Shown here: positions 1-8,694 of the stretch, in pieces
Numbering within the stretch: the first letter of the stretch is position 1
Layout: each line of letters starts with the position of its first letter
From: Natronococcus amylolyticus DSM 10524
GTDB taxonomy: Archaea > Halobacteriota > Halobacteria > Halobacteriales > Natrialbaceae
Assembly: GCF_000337675.1 (NCBI RefSeq)
Contig: NZ_AOIB01000021.1
Coordinates: forward strand, 249,632 to 313,631
Direction: 5' to 3'
Length of the DNA: 64,000 nucleotides
The notes under the pieces: generated by a model
Databases searched by the model: none
Told to the model about the DNA's origin: nothing
The model's input: only the letters and a program-made list of their open reading frames with translations
Program-made: the position numbers and the translations under genes

Positions 1-31
1 GAATCTCGGTGTCCGGTTCCGACTTCGTGAA

Positions 32-52
32 CTCGAGGGGTCGACCCTCGAG
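32..52. terminator. Hairpin after the malic enzyme gene
   Basis: Perfect 8-bp inverted repeat CTCGAGGG / CCCTCGAG around a 5-nt loop, about 20 nt beyond the malic enzyme stop codon on the minus strand. A plus-strand frame also ends with TGA at 28-30, so this could be a hairpin shared by two convergent genes; that second gene would lie almost wholly outside the window and cannot be confirmed. No clear T-run follows. Confidence 0.4.
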
Positions 53-71
53 ACGATTCCCGTTCGCTCGA

Positions 72-2330
72 CTACTCGTCCTGCTGGGCGTCGACGACCG
101 CCACGCCCGCCAGGTTCACGATGTCCTTGACCTCGTCGCCCCGCTGGAGGACGTGAACCGGCTCGTCCATCCCGACGAGCATCGGTCCGATCGCCTCCGC
201 GCCGCCGAGACGCTGGAGCAGCTTGTAGCCGATGTTGCCCGCCTCGAGGTTCGGGAAGACGAGTACGTTCGCGGGCTCCTCGAGCTCGGAGAAGCCGTAG
301 GTGCCCTCGAGGATCTCCTCGACGACGGCGGTGTCGGCCTGCATCTCCCCGTCGACGGGGAAGTCGGCCTCGGGATCGTCCTGGAGCCGAGCCGCGGCCC
401 GGCGGGGTTTGCGGGTGCCCTCGTTGTTGACGCTGCCGAAGTTCGAGTACGACAGCAGGGCCGCCCGGGGCTCGACGTTGAACCGTCGCGCGAGTTTACC
501 CGTCTGTTTGGTGACTTCCTCGAGGACGTCGGCGTCGGGATTCTGGTTGACCGTCGCGTCGGCGATGAAGATCACGCGGTTCTTGAAGGTGAGCATGTAG
601 ACCCCCGCTGCGTAGTCGACGTCGTCGGCGGTGCCGATCACCTGCAGCGGCGGACGCAGCGCCGACGGGTAGTGATACGAGAGCCCGGTCAGCAGGGCGT
701 CGGCGTCGCCCTGTTCGACCATCACGCTGCCGAAGTAGTTCGAGTCGGTCTCGACGAGCTCGCCCGCTTCGGTCCGGGTGATCCCCTTGCGCTGGCGCAG
801 TTCGTGGAGCCGGTTGGCGTACTCCTCGTAGTCGCCGACCGACGGATCAGCGACCTGGGGCTCGAAGTCCAACCCGAGGTTCGCGGCCGTCTGGCGGATC
901 TCGCTCTCGTCGCCGATGAGGATCGGCATCGCGATCCCCTGCTCCTGGATCTGGTAGGCCGCCCGGATCATCTTCTCGTTTTCGCCCTCGGCCAGGGCGA
1001 CGCGCTTGGGGTCGCTCTTCGCTTTGTTGAGCACGACCCGCATCATCTCGCGGGACTTGCCCAGTCGGGCCTCGAGCTGTTCCTCGTACTCCTCGAGGTC
1101 GATCTCGGTGCGGGCGGCACCACTTTCCATCGCGGCCTCGGCGACGGCGGGGGCGACGCGGAACAGCACCCGCGGATCGACGGGCTTCGGAATGATGTAC
1201 TCGGGGCCGTACTGCAGCGGCTCGTCGCCGTAGGCCTTGACGACCGCGTCCGGAACGTCCTCGCGGGCGAGGTCGGCCAGCGCTCTGGCGCAGGCGACTT
1301 TCATCTCCTCGTTGATCTCGGTCGCCCGAACGTCGAGCGCGCCGCGGAAGATGAAGGGGAAGCCGAGCACGTTGTTGACCTGATTCGGGTAGTCCGAACG
1401 GCCGGTGGCCATGATGACGTCGTCCTCGCGGGCGGCTTTCGCCTCCTCGTAGCCGATCTCGGGGTCAGGGTTGGCCATCGCGAAGATAATCGGGTCCTCG
1501 TTCATCGAGCGCACCATCTCCTGGGAGACGATGCCGCCGGCCGAGAGGCCGACCAGCACGTCCGCACCCTCCATCGCGTCCGCGAGACTGCCTTCGGGCA
1601 GGTCCCGGGCGAACTCCCGTTTGTACTCGTTGACGTCGCCCGCCCGAGCGCGCTCCTCGGTGATGATCCCCGAGGAGTCACACATGGTAATGTGCTCCCG
1701 TCGGACGCCCAGCGAGACGTAGAACCGCGCGGAGGCGATCGCGCTCGCACCCGCCCCCGAGATGACGACCTCGAGCTCCTCGAGTTCTTTCCCCGCGATG
1801 TCGGCGGCGTTGACGAGCGCGGCCCCGGAGATGATCGCGGTGCCGTGCTGGTCGTCGTGGAAGACAGGGATATCCATCTCCTCGCCGAGCCGCTCCTCGA
1901 TGGTGAAACACTCGGGCGCCTTGATGTCCTCGAGATTGATCCCGCCGAAGGTTGGCCCCATCATCTTCGTGGCCGTGATGAGCTCCTCAGGGTCCGCCTC
2001 GTCGAGTTCGATGTCGAAAACGTCGATGTCGGCGAACCGTTTGAACAGCACTCCCTTCCCCTCCATGACCGGCTTCGAGGCCTGGGCGCCGATGTCACCG
2101 AGGCCTAACACCGCCGACCCGTTCGAGACGACGCCGACGAGGTTTCCCTTCGCCGTGTAGGAGTAGGCATCCGTCTCGTCGTCGGCGATTTCCATACACG
2201 GGGCGGCGACGCCGGGCGAGTACGCCAGCGAGAGATCCCGCTGTGTATTCGTCGGTTTCGTCGTCGATATTTCGATCTTTCCCGGCGGATCCGTCCGGTG
2301 ATACTCCAGTGAGTCCTCGTCCAGTCCCAT
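72..2330 (-). CDS. maeB: NADP-type malic enzyme with phosphotransacetylase-like C-terminal domain
   Basis: 752 aa, the length of bacterial MaeB-type malic enzymes. It oxidatively decarboxylates malate to pyruvate in the cytoplasm, linking the TCA cycle to gluconeogenesis and NADPH supply. Visible features are the N-terminal LAYSPGVA motif with catalytic Tyr37, the [13 protein letters not shown] segment, the metal-binding [14 protein letters not shown] region, and a Rossmann VISGAGASA motif. From about residue 435 a phosphotransacetylase-like domain follows ([16 protein letters not shown] onward), which in this family is regulatory and not catalytic. The start ATG at 2330 is chosen over a much longer open frame because homology begins there and a TTTTTAGT TATA-like element lies about 26 nt upstream, giving a leaderless transcript. 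The gene is divergent from coaD. Confidence 0.93.
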   Translation of the reverse strand: MGLDEDSLEYHRTDPPGKIEISTTKPTNTQRDLSLAYSPGVAAPCMEIADDETDAYSYTAKGNLVGVVSNGSAVLGLGDIGAQASKPVMEGKGVLFKRFADIDVFDIELDEADPEELITATKMMGPTFGGINLEDIKAPECFTIEERLGEEMDIPVFHDDQHGTAIISGAALVNAADIAGKELEELEVVISGAGASAIASARFYVSLGVRREHITMCDSSGIITEERARAGDVNEYKREFARDLPEGSLADAMEGADVLVGLSAGGIVSQEMVRSMNEDPIIFAMANPDPEIGYEEAKAAREDDVIMATGRSDYPNQVNNVLGFPFIFRGALDVRATEINEEMKVACARALADLAREDVPDAVVKAYGDEPLQYGPEYIIPKPVDPRVLFRVAPAVAEAAMESGAARTEIDLEEYEEQLEARLGKSREMMRVVLNKAKSDPKRVALAEGENEKMIRAAYQIQEQGIAMPILIGDESEIRQTAANLGLDFEPQVADPSVGDYEEYANRLHELRQRKGITRTEAGELVETDSNYFGSVMVEQGDADALLTGLSYHYPSALRPPLQVIGTADDVDYAAGVYMLTFKNRVIFIADATVNQNPDADVLEEVTKQTGKLARRFNVEPRAALLSYSNFGSVNNEGTRKPRRAAARLQDDPEADFPVDGEMQADTAVVEEILEGTYGFSELEEPANVLVFPNLEAGNIGYKLLQRLGGAEAIGPMLVGMDEPVHVLQRGDEVKDIVNLAGVAVVDAQQDE

Positions 2331-2465
2331 ACCGGTGGGACTGTGGGGCACTACTAAAAACAATGTGAAAGGCACAATCGACGATCGTCGAACACCGCTC
2401 GAGCGCGGCGGGACGGCGATTCTCGGAGTCGACCGTTTTATACGCACCGCTCCAGTGGGTTGGGT

Positions 2466-2951
2466 ATGGACGTCGCGCTTGGTGGGACGTTCGACCCCGT
2501 TCACGACGGTCACCGCCGACTGTTCGAGCGGGCGTTCGAACTCGGGGACGTAACCGTCGGACTCACGACTGACGAGCTCGCGCCGAAAACTCGCCACGTC
2601 GAACGACACGTCAACTCCTTCGAGGAGCGAAAGCGAACCCTCGAGGACGAGTTCGAACCCCTCGCCGAGGAACACGACCGCGCGTTCGAGGTCCGACCCC
2701 TCGAGGAGTCGACGGGGATCGCGACCGAACCGCAGTTCGACTATCTCGTCGTCTCGCCCGAGACCATCGAGGGCGGAAAACGGATCAACGAACTCCGCCA
2801 CGAGCGCGGCCACGACCCCCTCGAGATCGTCGTCGTTCCCCACGCCCTGGCCGACGACGGCGACATCATCTCGAGCACCCGCATCGTCGAGGGCGAGATC
2901 GACGAGCACGGTACCGTTCTCGAGGGCGGCGCGGAAACGGAGCAGCACTGA
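2466..2951 (+). CDS. coaD: Phosphopantetheine adenylyltransferase, archaeal type
   Basis: 161 aa. It transfers AMP from ATP to 4'-phosphopantetheine, giving dephospho-CoA in coenzyme A synthesis. The nucleotidyltransferase signature is complete: [11 protein letters not shown] near the N-terminus (HDGH at residues 13-16) and an ISSTRI motif near residue 137. Length and motifs fit the archaeal PPAT family. A TTG six bases upstream is possible, but the ATG at 2466 follows a TTTATA box at about 2437-2442 by some 26 nt, so a leaderless start is preferred. It shares a divergent promoter region with the malic enzyme gene. Confidence 0.9.
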   Translation: MDVALGGTFDPVHDGHRRLFERAFELGDVTVGLTTDELAPKTRHVERHVNSFEERKRTLEDEFEPLAEEHDRAFEVRPLEESTGIATEPQFDYLVVSPETIEGGKRINELRHERGHDPLEIVVVPHALADDGDIISSTRIVEGEIDEHGTVLEGGAETEQH

Positions 2952-3090
2952 CGACCGATATCGATTCGTTCGCCGCAGCTATCACGCTCAGTTCAGTAGT
3001 CTGATCGTTCGGCTCGGTTTCGGCCGCGTATCGTACACTTACGAGCGAGAGAAACGATGAAACGGTCCGCACCGAGAGCGATGGTCGGTC

Positions 3091-3399
3091 TTACCACCGG
3101 GGCGGCTCGAGTCCGGCCTCCTCGAGGAGGTCCTTCCAGCGCGACTGGATCGAGAGCCGGGAGACGTCCGCGGCCTCGGCGACGTCGCTCTGGGTTCGGC
3201 CGTCGCTGGCGACCAGCGATCCCGCGTAGAGACTCGCCGCCAGCGTCGCTCGCTTCGAGCGATCGGCCTCGGGAACGTCGAGCAGGAACAGCTCCGCCGC
3301 ACACGATCGGGCTTCACTCGAGAGCTCCAGTCGGTCGGCAGCCTGCTCGAGGTCCTCGAGCCAGCGTTCGTACTCGATGCGATCCCGGGCGCTGTGCAT
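3091..3399 (-). CDS. Small TFB-like / cyclin-fold HTH regulator
   Basis: 102 aa, acidic. The C-terminal half (RSKRATLAASLYAGSLVASD, then a QSDVAEAADVSRLSIQSRWKDLL segment broken here for brevity) resembles one cyclin-type repeat of transcription factor TFB, including the helix-turn-helix that follows a SQSDVAE-like motif. There is no zinc ribbon and no second repeat, so it cannot be a complete TFB; it is probably a small DNA-binding regulator of a type common in haloarchaea. The ATG at 3399 is chosen because a TTTATTTC TATA-like element lies about 26 nt upstream (around 3424-3428); longer in-frame extensions are arginine-rich and look non-coding. It is convergent with coaD. Confidence 0.7.
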   Translation of the reverse strand: MHSARDRIEYERWLEDLEQAADRLELSSEARSCAAELFLLDVPEADRSKRATLAASLYAGSLVASDGRTQSDVAEAADVSRLSIQSRWKDLLEEAGLEPPRW

Positions 3400-3651
3400 A
3401 CCCCACGTACCCGTTCGCCGGAAATAAACCTGCGGCCCGCGACGGGCTCGCGACTCGAAGCGGTAACCTCGGCTCCACCGGATGGGGCGCGGTTCCAATA
3501 GCCGGCTAGATGCGACAACATTCAGCTACGAACGACTCAACGAAACGGCCGTTCTCCGCGGATTTCACTAGGACGCGACTACTAAAGCCCTACTCCGCTG
3601 AACCCTGGATCGACGTCCGCCGCTCCGACCGGGCCGGCCGTCCGCACTCCC

Positions 3652-3825
3652 ATGAAAGAACCAACATGCAAGCTGGTGTGTACCGGCTGCGGCCTCGAGA
3701 TGCCGTACCGGGATCGGTCCCTGGCCGAGCAGGCGGCCGAACTCCACCAGCTTCGCGACGCAGAACACGTCACCTTCATCGTTCCGCCGGACTGGTCGCC
3801 CGAGGAGCCGGTCAAACACGAGTGA
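3652..3825 (+). CDS. 57-aa cysteine-rich small protein
   Basis: Short gene found by reading the sequence directly: ATG at 3652, TGA at 3823-3825. The protein begins MKEPTCKLVCTGCGLEMPYR and contains Cys6, Cys10 and Cys13, then an acidic helix and a FIVPPDW motif. Amino-acid use (many Glu, Asp, Pro) is typically haloarchaeal, which argues for a real gene. The CxxxCxxC cluster suggests a half zinc-ribbon, resembling the many haloarchaeal zinc-finger micro-proteins of under 60 aa; function unknown. It lies just before tRNA-Leu on the same strand. Confidence 0.65.
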   Translation: MKEPTCKLVCTGCGLEMPYRDRSLAEQAAELHQLRDAEHVTFIVPPDWSPEEPVKHE

Positions 3826-3871
3826 GCCGGATCGACAGCTTCTTACTCGATTCGCGAAAACCAGGGAACGA

Positions 3872-3956
3872 GCGCGGGTAGCCAAGCCAGGCCAACGGCG
3901 CAGCGCTTAGGACGCTGTCCCGTAGGGGTCCGCCGGTTCGAATCCGGTCCCGCGCA
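3872..3956 (+). tRNA. tRNA-Leu (anticodon TAG)
   Basis: 85 nt, class II tRNA. The acceptor stem GCGCGGG pairs with CCCGCGC, the discriminator is A at 3956, the anticodon stem CAGCG/CGCTG encloses loop CTTAGGA with anticodon TAG (reads CUA), there is a long variable arm, and the T-arm carries GGTTCGAATCC. No intron is visible and the CCA end is not encoded. The 17 bases of the T-arm and 3' side occur again 123 bp downstream. Confidence 0.96.
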
Positions 3957-3991
3957 TTGCTGTCGCGAGCAAACTCGCGAGCGACAGCAAT
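3956..3991 (+). terminator. Strong hairpin directly after tRNA-Leu
   Basis: ATTGCTGTCGC (from 3956) pairs with GCGACAGCAAT (to 3991), and nested inside is TCGCGAG caaa CTCGCGA. The two stems overlap, so alternative hairpins are possible. It begins at the discriminator base of the tRNA, so it may define the tRNA 3' end or terminate transcription; it could also be a scar of insertion at the tRNA end. Confidence 0.5.
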
Positions 3992-4018
3992 CGTACGGCC
4001 GGTTCGAATCAGACGAGT

Positions 4019-4074
4019 CGCAGCGCTCGAGCGAAACGAGAGCGATCGTCTCGGCGAGGTTCGAATCCGGTCCC
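4019..4074 (+). pseudogene. Decayed tRNA-Leu fragment
   Basis: CGCAGCGCT at 4019-4027 matches the anticodon-stem segment of tRNA-Leu (3899-3907), and GGTTCGAATCCGGTCCC at 4058-4074 is identical over 17 bases to the T-arm and 3' side of that tRNA (3935-3951). A further GGTTCGAATC lies at 4001-4010. The anticodon stem cannot form in this copy and no acceptor 5' strand is seen, so it is not a functional tRNA. Partial tRNA 3' duplications are typical scars of integrative elements that use tRNA genes. Confidence 0.5.
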
Positions 4075-4179
4075 ACCCACCTAGTCGCACACCGCTCGAG
4101 CCTCCTATGGCACACGTTGGCAAGACGGACGTCAGACACTCCACAACGCTTATTCGCGCGGAAACGGCTTGTATGATCA

Positions 4180-5004
4180 ATGGCCGGCTTAGACGATGTG
4201 TTCGGTGATCTTTTTTCGAGCGTCGACGCAGTTGCACTCTTCTCTCCGAGCGGATCGTACTACGAACGGTTCACCGACCTCGAGGACGAGGACGACGACT
4301 TCGAGTTACTGGTCGTCGGCACCGGAAACGACGTCGGCGCGGACACGTTCGTCGAGCTTCCCCTCGAGTTCGACAACATCTCCGATCGGATCCGGTTCGG
4401 GCTCGAGGGCGCGCTCGATCAGGATATCATCGACGACGGCGACATGCTGGCGTGTGCGACGAGCGTCTTCAGCGACGACATCGACACCGTCTCCCGCGTT
4501 CGCGCCGACGCCGACTCACGAACGGGGATCTACGACCTGTTCGCCCGCTCGCGGGCGGATCCGGAGGTCGTCAAGTCGGTACTGGAGCTGGCGATCGAAC
4601 TCGGACAGAAGGGACAGAAGGGGAAGCCGGTGGGCGCGCTGTTCGTCGTCGGCGACGCGGGAAAGGTGATGAACAAGTCCCGGCCGCTGTCGTACAACCC
4701 CTTCGAGAAGTCCCACGTCCACGTCGGCGATCCGATCGTGGACGTCATGCTGAAGGAGTTCTCGCGGCTCGACGGCGCCTTCGTCATCTCCGACGCGGGC
4801 AAGATCGTCTCCGCGTACCGATACCTCGAGCCCTCCGCGGAGGGTGTCGACATCCCGAAGGGGCTAGGCGCCCGCCACATGGCCGGCGGGGCGATCACCC
4901 GGGACACGAACGCGATCGCGATCGTGCTCTCGGAGAGCGACGGTCTCGTCCGGGCGTTCAAGGCCGGCGAGATCATCCTGGAGGTCGATCCGGAGGCGTA
5001 CTAA
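4180..5004 (+). CDS. dacZ: Diadenylate cyclase DacZ (c-di-AMP synthase)
   Basis: 274 aa. DacZ-type enzymes condense two ATP into cyclic di-AMP, an essential osmoregulatory second messenger in haloarchaea. The C-terminal half holds the DisA_N-type catalytic domain: RLDGAFVISDAG (the DGA motif) and GARHMAGGAITRDTNAIA (the RHxxA motif). The N-terminal 120 residues form the archaeal DacZ-specific domain. ATG at 4180 is preceded by a CTTATT box about 29 nt upstream. The next gene, an MscS-type channel, starts 1 nt after the stop, so the two are almost certainly co-transcribed, matching the role of c-di-AMP in osmotic control. Confidence 0.92.
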   Translation: MAGLDDVFGDLFSSVDAVALFSPSGSYYERFTDLEDEDDDFELLVVGTGNDVGADTFVELPLEFDNISDRIRFGLEGALDQDIIDDGDMLACATSVFSDDIDTVSRVRADADSRTGIYDLFARSRADPEVVKSVLELAIELGQKGQKGKPVGALFVVGDAGKVMNKSRPLSYNPFEKSHVHVGDPIVDVMLKEFSRLDGAFVISDAGKIVSAYRYLEPSAEGVDIPKGLGARHMAGGAITRDTNAIAIVLSESDGLVRAFKAGEIILEVDPEAY

Positions 5005-5005
5005 C

Positions 5006-5770
5006 ATGGACTGGCAGACGCTCATCGACGAGCCGGCGGTGATAGCGACGGCGGTGTTGATCCTCGGAGTCGTCATCGGCTACCTGGTCGGGCGGCTCAA
5101 CGAGGAGCTGCTGACGGCCTCGGGGGTTCCCGAAGCCGTCGAGGGGACCCCCTTCGAGCGGACCGCCCAGTCGCTCGGCACCTCGACGGTCGAGATCGTC
5201 GCCCGGCTGAGCGCGTGGTTCATCTACGGGATCGCCGTTCTGACCGCGATCCACATCGCACAGCTGCTGGACACCGACGCGTTCTGGCTCCGGGTAACGG
5301 AGTTCATCCCGCAGGTGTTCGTCGCGGTGCTCGTGATGATCGTCGGGTTCATCGTCGCGGACAAATCAGAGCTGGTCGTCAGCGAGTACCTCCGCAGCGT
5401 CAAACTGCCCGAGGTATCGGTTATCCCGAAGGTCGTCAAGTACACTGTCCTGTACGTCGCCCTGATCATCGCGCTGGGACAGATCGGGGTCCACATCCTC
5501 GCGCTGTTGATTCTGCTCGCCGTGTACGCGACGGGAGTCATCGTCGTCGGCACCTTCGCCTTTCAGGACTTCCTCGTCTCGAGCGCGGCCGGGATCTACC
5601 TGCTTTTGAACCAGCCCTACGGGATCGGCGACCGGGTTCGCGTCGGCGAGCAGACCGGGATCGTTCAGGAAGTCGATCTGTTCGTCACGAAGATCGAGGA
5701 CGACTCCGAGGAGTACATTGTCCCCAACCGAAAGGTCTTCGAAGACGGGATCGTCCGAGTTCGAGAGTAG
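5006..5770 (+). CDS. MscS-family mechanosensitive ion channel
   Basis: 254 aa membrane protein with about four or five hydrophobic segments (roughly residues 10-30, 70-88, 100-118, 140-160 and 165-190), then the MscS pore/beta-domain signature FQDFLVSSAAGIYLLL, NQPYGIGDRVRVG, and a short soluble C-terminus ending in EYIVPNRKVFEDGIVRVRE. MscS channels open under membrane tension and release solutes on hypo-osmotic shock. It follows dacZ by one base and has no separate promoter, so it is in the same operon. The cytoplasmic domain is truncated compared with E. coli MscS. Confidence 0.88.
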   Translation: MDWQTLIDEPAVIATAVLILGVVIGYLVGRLNEELLTASGVPEAVEGTPFERTAQSLGTSTVEIVARLSAWFIYGIAVLTAIHIAQLLDTDAFWLRVTEFIPQVFVAVLVMIVGFIVADKSELVVSEYLRSVKLPEVSVIPKVVKYTVLYVALIIALGQIGVHILALLILLAVYATGVIVVGTFAFQDFLVSSAAGIYLLLNQPYGIGDRVRVGEQTGIVQEVDLFVTKIEDDSEEYIVPNRKVFEDGIVRVRE

Positions 5771-5985
5771 TCGGGTCCTTCCGAAGCGGTTCCCGCGAGT
5801 CGTGACGATCGCTCGAGCGACGACGAGTGCGTTTCGGAGTGCCTTCAGCGCCTCGAGGCGCATGACTCGAGTGTCGATCCCGGCCCCGGAGTGCCGTTTC
5901 CGGTGTAAACTAATATCCCACATCTAAGAAACAGTGTTATTCGCATGCGTATCTTTATCAAACAGTAGCTCGATATCGGCGTGTA

Positions 5986-7371
5986 ATGTCGAACCACGGT
6001 ATAATCGACTCCGAGGTCGGGCTCGTCGGGGCGACGGTGCTCATCGTCGGGAACGTCATCGGGGTGAGCGCGTTCGTGTTGCCGGGGCCGCTGGCCGGCG
6101 ACGCCGGCCCCGGGATCCTCCTCGCGCTCGGGCTCGCGATGATCCCGCTCGGGTTCGGGATCCTCATGTCCCTGCAGCTGGGGAGTGCGATTCCGGTCGC
6201 CGGCGGGAGCTACGTCTACGCCTCGAGACTGGTCGGTCCGTTCTGGGGGTTTCTGTTGCCCTGGATTACCATTCCTGGCGTCTGGGCGGGGATGCTCTTT
6301 ATCGGACTCGGATTCGCCGAGTACGCCAGCTTCGTCGCCGACAACGTCTCCGGTATCCCAGCGATTCCCGAGCTGGCGCTGATTTACGGCCTGTTGATCC
6401 CCTTCATCGCCCTGAACGTGCTCGGGATCACGGTGGTCGCCGTTGTCCAGTTCCTGATGGTCTCGCTGATCGTCGTCGGGATGCTCGCCTTCATCGTCCC
6501 CGGCGCGTTCATGATCAACGTCGACAACTACACGCCGCTGTTTCCCTACGGCGGCGGCGAGGTGATCGTCGCCGTCGTCTCGCTGTACTTCCCGCTCCGG
6601 GGCTTTCGGCTCGTCGTCGAACTCGGCGAGGAGATGAAGAATCCGGCGAAGAACATCCCCCGCGTGTTGGCGCTGTCGGCCGTCGTCTCGCTGTCCCTGC
6701 TCGTCGGTCTCGTCGCGGTCCTCGTCGGGACGACGAACCACGAACTGCTGGGCGGGATGGACGCCGCCGTCGCACAAATTTCCCTAGAGAACTTCCCCGC
6801 GGCGCTGACGGCGCTGGTCCTCGTCGCCGCCGCGATGGGGGCGCTGACCTCGATCAACATGACCTACACCGCCTACTCGAGGCTGCTGATGCGAGCAGGT
6901 CGGGACGACATCATTCCCGGCGCGATCGCCCGGATCCACGACCGGTACGACTCGCCGTACGTCGCCGTCCTCCTGCTGGGCGTCCCGCCGCTGCTCGTCG
7001 CGCCCGTTTCGCCCGGAACCGTCACGCTGTCGGTCGCGCTCTCGCTGACGATCCTGTTCGGGCTCGCGGTGTCGGGAATCGCGCTCTGGAACCTGCCGAA
7101 GACGTTCCCCGATCGCTACGAATACTCGCTGTACAAGCTGCCGCCGTGGCTGCTCAAGGTCACGGCTGTCGGCGCGGTCACCTCGGCGGCGTTCCTCTGG
7201 GTGCTGGTCTCGACGCAGCTCCCGGCGATGGTCGCGGTTCTGGTCGGCTGGATGGCGCTCGGCTACGCCTTCTACCGCGCTCGACTGTGGTACTTCGGCG
7301 AGCGCGGGATCGACCTCGAGACGCGGATGCAACGGCTCCACGAGAACGAGCAGCTCGAGCCGGAGGGGTAG
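5986..7371 (+). CDS. APC-family amino acid permease
   Basis: 461 aa with about 12 hydrophobic segments. The N-terminus GATVLIVGNVIGVSAFVLPG resembles the conserved first helix of APC transporters (GxxIGxGIF-type), and the cytosolic loop ELGEEMKNPAKNIPR is a hallmark of the family. It would import amino acids or related compounds; substrate cannot be read from sequence. ATG at 5986 follows a TTTATC box by about 28-30 nt, so it is leaderless and separate from the dacZ operon (215-bp gap). It ends 1 nt before the convergent uridine phosphorylase stop codon. Confidence 0.88.
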   Translation: MSNHGIIDSEVGLVGATVLIVGNVIGVSAFVLPGPLAGDAGPGILLALGLAMIPLGFGILMSLQLGSAIPVAGGSYVYASRLVGPFWGFLLPWITIPGVWAGMLFIGLGFAEYASFVADNVSGIPAIPELALIYGLLIPFIALNVLGITVVAVVQFLMVSLIVVGMLAFIVPGAFMINVDNYTPLFPYGGGEVIVAVVSLYFPLRGFRLVVELGEEMKNPAKNIPRVLALSAVVSLSLLVGLVAVLVGTTNHELLGGMDAAVAQISLENFPAALTALVLVAAAMGALTSINMTYTAYSRLLMRAGRDDIIPGAIARIHDRYDSPYVAVLLLGVPPLLVAPVSPGTVTLSVALSLTILFGLAVSGIALWNLPKTFPDRYEYSLYKLPPWLLKVTAVGAVTSAAFLWVLVSTQLPAMVAVLVGWMALGYAFYRARLWYFGERGIDLETRMQRLHENEQLEPEG

Positions 7372-7372
7372 G

Positions 7373-8197
7373 TTACTCCTCGAGCGAGAGGCCGGCGTGC
7401 CAGCGGTCGACGCCAGCCGCCCGTTTTTTCTCGTCTATCCTCGCGAGCAGGTGGGTCGCAAGGGTCGCAGTCTCGGCGGCTCGAGACTCACCCTCGGTGC
7501 TGAACTCGCCGCCCTGGCGGTCGGCGTATACCGTACAGACCGCGCCCGCGCGGAGGCCGTAGACGCTCGCGAGCGTCATGATGGCGCTCGCCTCCATCTC
7601 GATGTTCTTGACGTTCGCGTCGGCGAGTTGGTCGACCAGATCGGCGGAGCCTGCCGCCTCGAACCCCTCGAAGCCGGGCCGCCCCTGCCCGGCGTAGAAG
7701 GAGTCGGCGCTCATCGTGACGCCGGTGTGGTAGTCGTAGCCGAGTCGTTCGGCGGCCGCGACGAGCGCGCTGACGACCTCGTAGTCGGCGACGGCGGGGT
7801 AATCCTCGCGGACGTACTCGTCGCTCGTTCCCTCCTGGCGGAGCCCCCCGGTCGTAATGACGAGGTCGCCGACGTCCATCTCGGGCTGGACCGCCCCGCA
7901 GGAGCCCACCCGAATGAAGGTGCCACAGCCGACGCGAGCCAGCTCCTCGACCGCGATGGCCGCGGAGGGGCTCCCGATCCCCGTCGAGGTGACCGAGATC
8001 GGCGTCCCCTCGTAGCTGCCCGTCGCGGTGCGGTACTCGCGGTGGTGGGCCCGCATCTCGTGGTCGTCCCAGTAGTCGATGATGACCTCGAGCCGCTCCG
8101 GATTCCCCGGCAGAAGAACGGTGTCGGCGACGTCTTCGGCCGCGACCTCGAGGTGGTACTGTACGTCGGCGTTCGGATCTTCGCTGTCTCCCGGCAT
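7373..8197 (-). CDS. udp: Uridine phosphorylase / nucleoside phosphorylase
   Basis: 274 aa, PNP/UDP family. It cleaves uridine with phosphate to uracil and ribose-1-phosphate. Motifs visible are LLPGNPERLEVI near the N-terminus, the phosphate-site STGIGSPSAAIAVEEL, GTFIRVGSCGA, and the sugar/base-site segment NIEMEASAIMTLASVYG containing the family's E-M-E element. ATG at 8197; the TATA element at 8226-8234 is shared with the divergent DUF488 gene. Together with the nearby cytidine deaminase and nucleoside ABC importer it forms a pyrimidine nucleoside salvage set. Confidence 0.9.
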   Translation of the reverse strand: MPGDSEDPNADVQYHLEVAAEDVADTVLLPGNPERLEVIIDYWDDHEMRAHHREYRTATGSYEGTPISVTSTGIGSPSAAIAVEELARVGCGTFIRVGSCGAVQPEMDVGDLVITTGGLRQEGTSDEYVREDYPAVADYEVVSALVAAAERLGYDYHTGVTMSADSFYAGQGRPGFEGFEAAGSADLVDQLADANVKNIEMEASAIMTLASVYGLRAGAVCTVYADRQGGEFSTEGESRAAETATLATHLLARIDEKKRAAGVDRWHAGLSLEE

Positions 8198-8225
8198 TCA
8201 GACGCGTCGATTCGCACCCGCAGTG

Positions 8226-8234
8226 TATATAAAT
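8226..8234. promoter_or_regulatory. Shared bidirectional TATA element
   Basis: TATATAAAT on the plus strand reads ATTTATATA on the minus strand. Its centre (8230) is 27 nt from the DUF488 ATG (8257) and 33 nt from the udp ATG (8197), so a single element is correctly placed to drive both divergent leaderless genes. Confidence 0.6.
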
Positions 8235-8256
8235 GCCGGGCTCCCGTAGCGCCGAT

Positions 8257-8694
8257 ATGGCAGACGGCACGCTCGCGGACACCTACGTCGCCGCGATCCA
8301 GCACGACCTGGCAGAGCTGCCGGACGGAACGACCCGCGTCGGCGTCGTCCGGAAGCCGGCGCCGTGGTTTCACGCCGCCGTCGACGAGAACGTCCCCGAG
8401 CTGGGACCGCCCGCCGACCTCCTCGAGGCGGTCCGAACCGTCGAGGACGAGCTCAAGATGCAGGGACTCTGCGGCGAGGGTGCACACAACGCCGCCTGGG
8501 ACCGGACAGACTTCGACGAGCGCTATCGGACCTACCTCGAGGAGTCTCCGGAGGCGCAGGCTGCCCTCGAGGACCTCTTGGGCCGACTCGCCGACGGGGA
8601 GTCGCTGGCGCTGGTCTGTTACGAGAACACGGAGAAGAAGCGGTGTCACCGGACGATTCTGCGGGAGCAACTCGAGAGCGCGGCGGCCGATTAG
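8257..8694 (+). CDS. DUF488 family protein
   Basis: 145 aa soluble acidic protein. It matches the DUF488 pattern: an N-terminal RVGVVRKPAPW strand, a central helical region with WDRTDFDERYRTYLEE, and the C-terminal GESLALVCYENTEKKRCHR motif, where the Cys and Cys-His-Arg of LVCYE...CHR are the family's most conserved residues. Biochemical role unknown. ATG at 8257 is preferred over an in-frame ATG at 8233 because the latter lies inside the TATA box. Its TAG stop overlaps the stop of the convergent RDD gene by three bases. Confidence 0.75.
   Translation: MADGTLADTYVAAIQHDLAELPDGTTRVGVVRKPAPWFHAAVDENVPELGPPADLLEAVRTVEDELKMQGLCGEGAHNAAWDRTDFDERYRTYLEESPEAQAALEDLLGRLADGESLALVCYENTEKKRCHRTILREQLESAAAD

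Noticed and set aside
9..2108. Long plus-strand frame of 699 codons opposite the malic enzyme gene
   Set aside because: It mirrors maeB on the other strand, has Val/Arg/Leu-rich composition typical of antisense frames in GC-rich halophile genes, and has no recognisable domain.
5845..6777. Minus-strand frame of 310 codons over the APC permease
   Set aside because: Arg/Asp-rich shadow of permease codons, ends in the intergenic promoter region, no domain.
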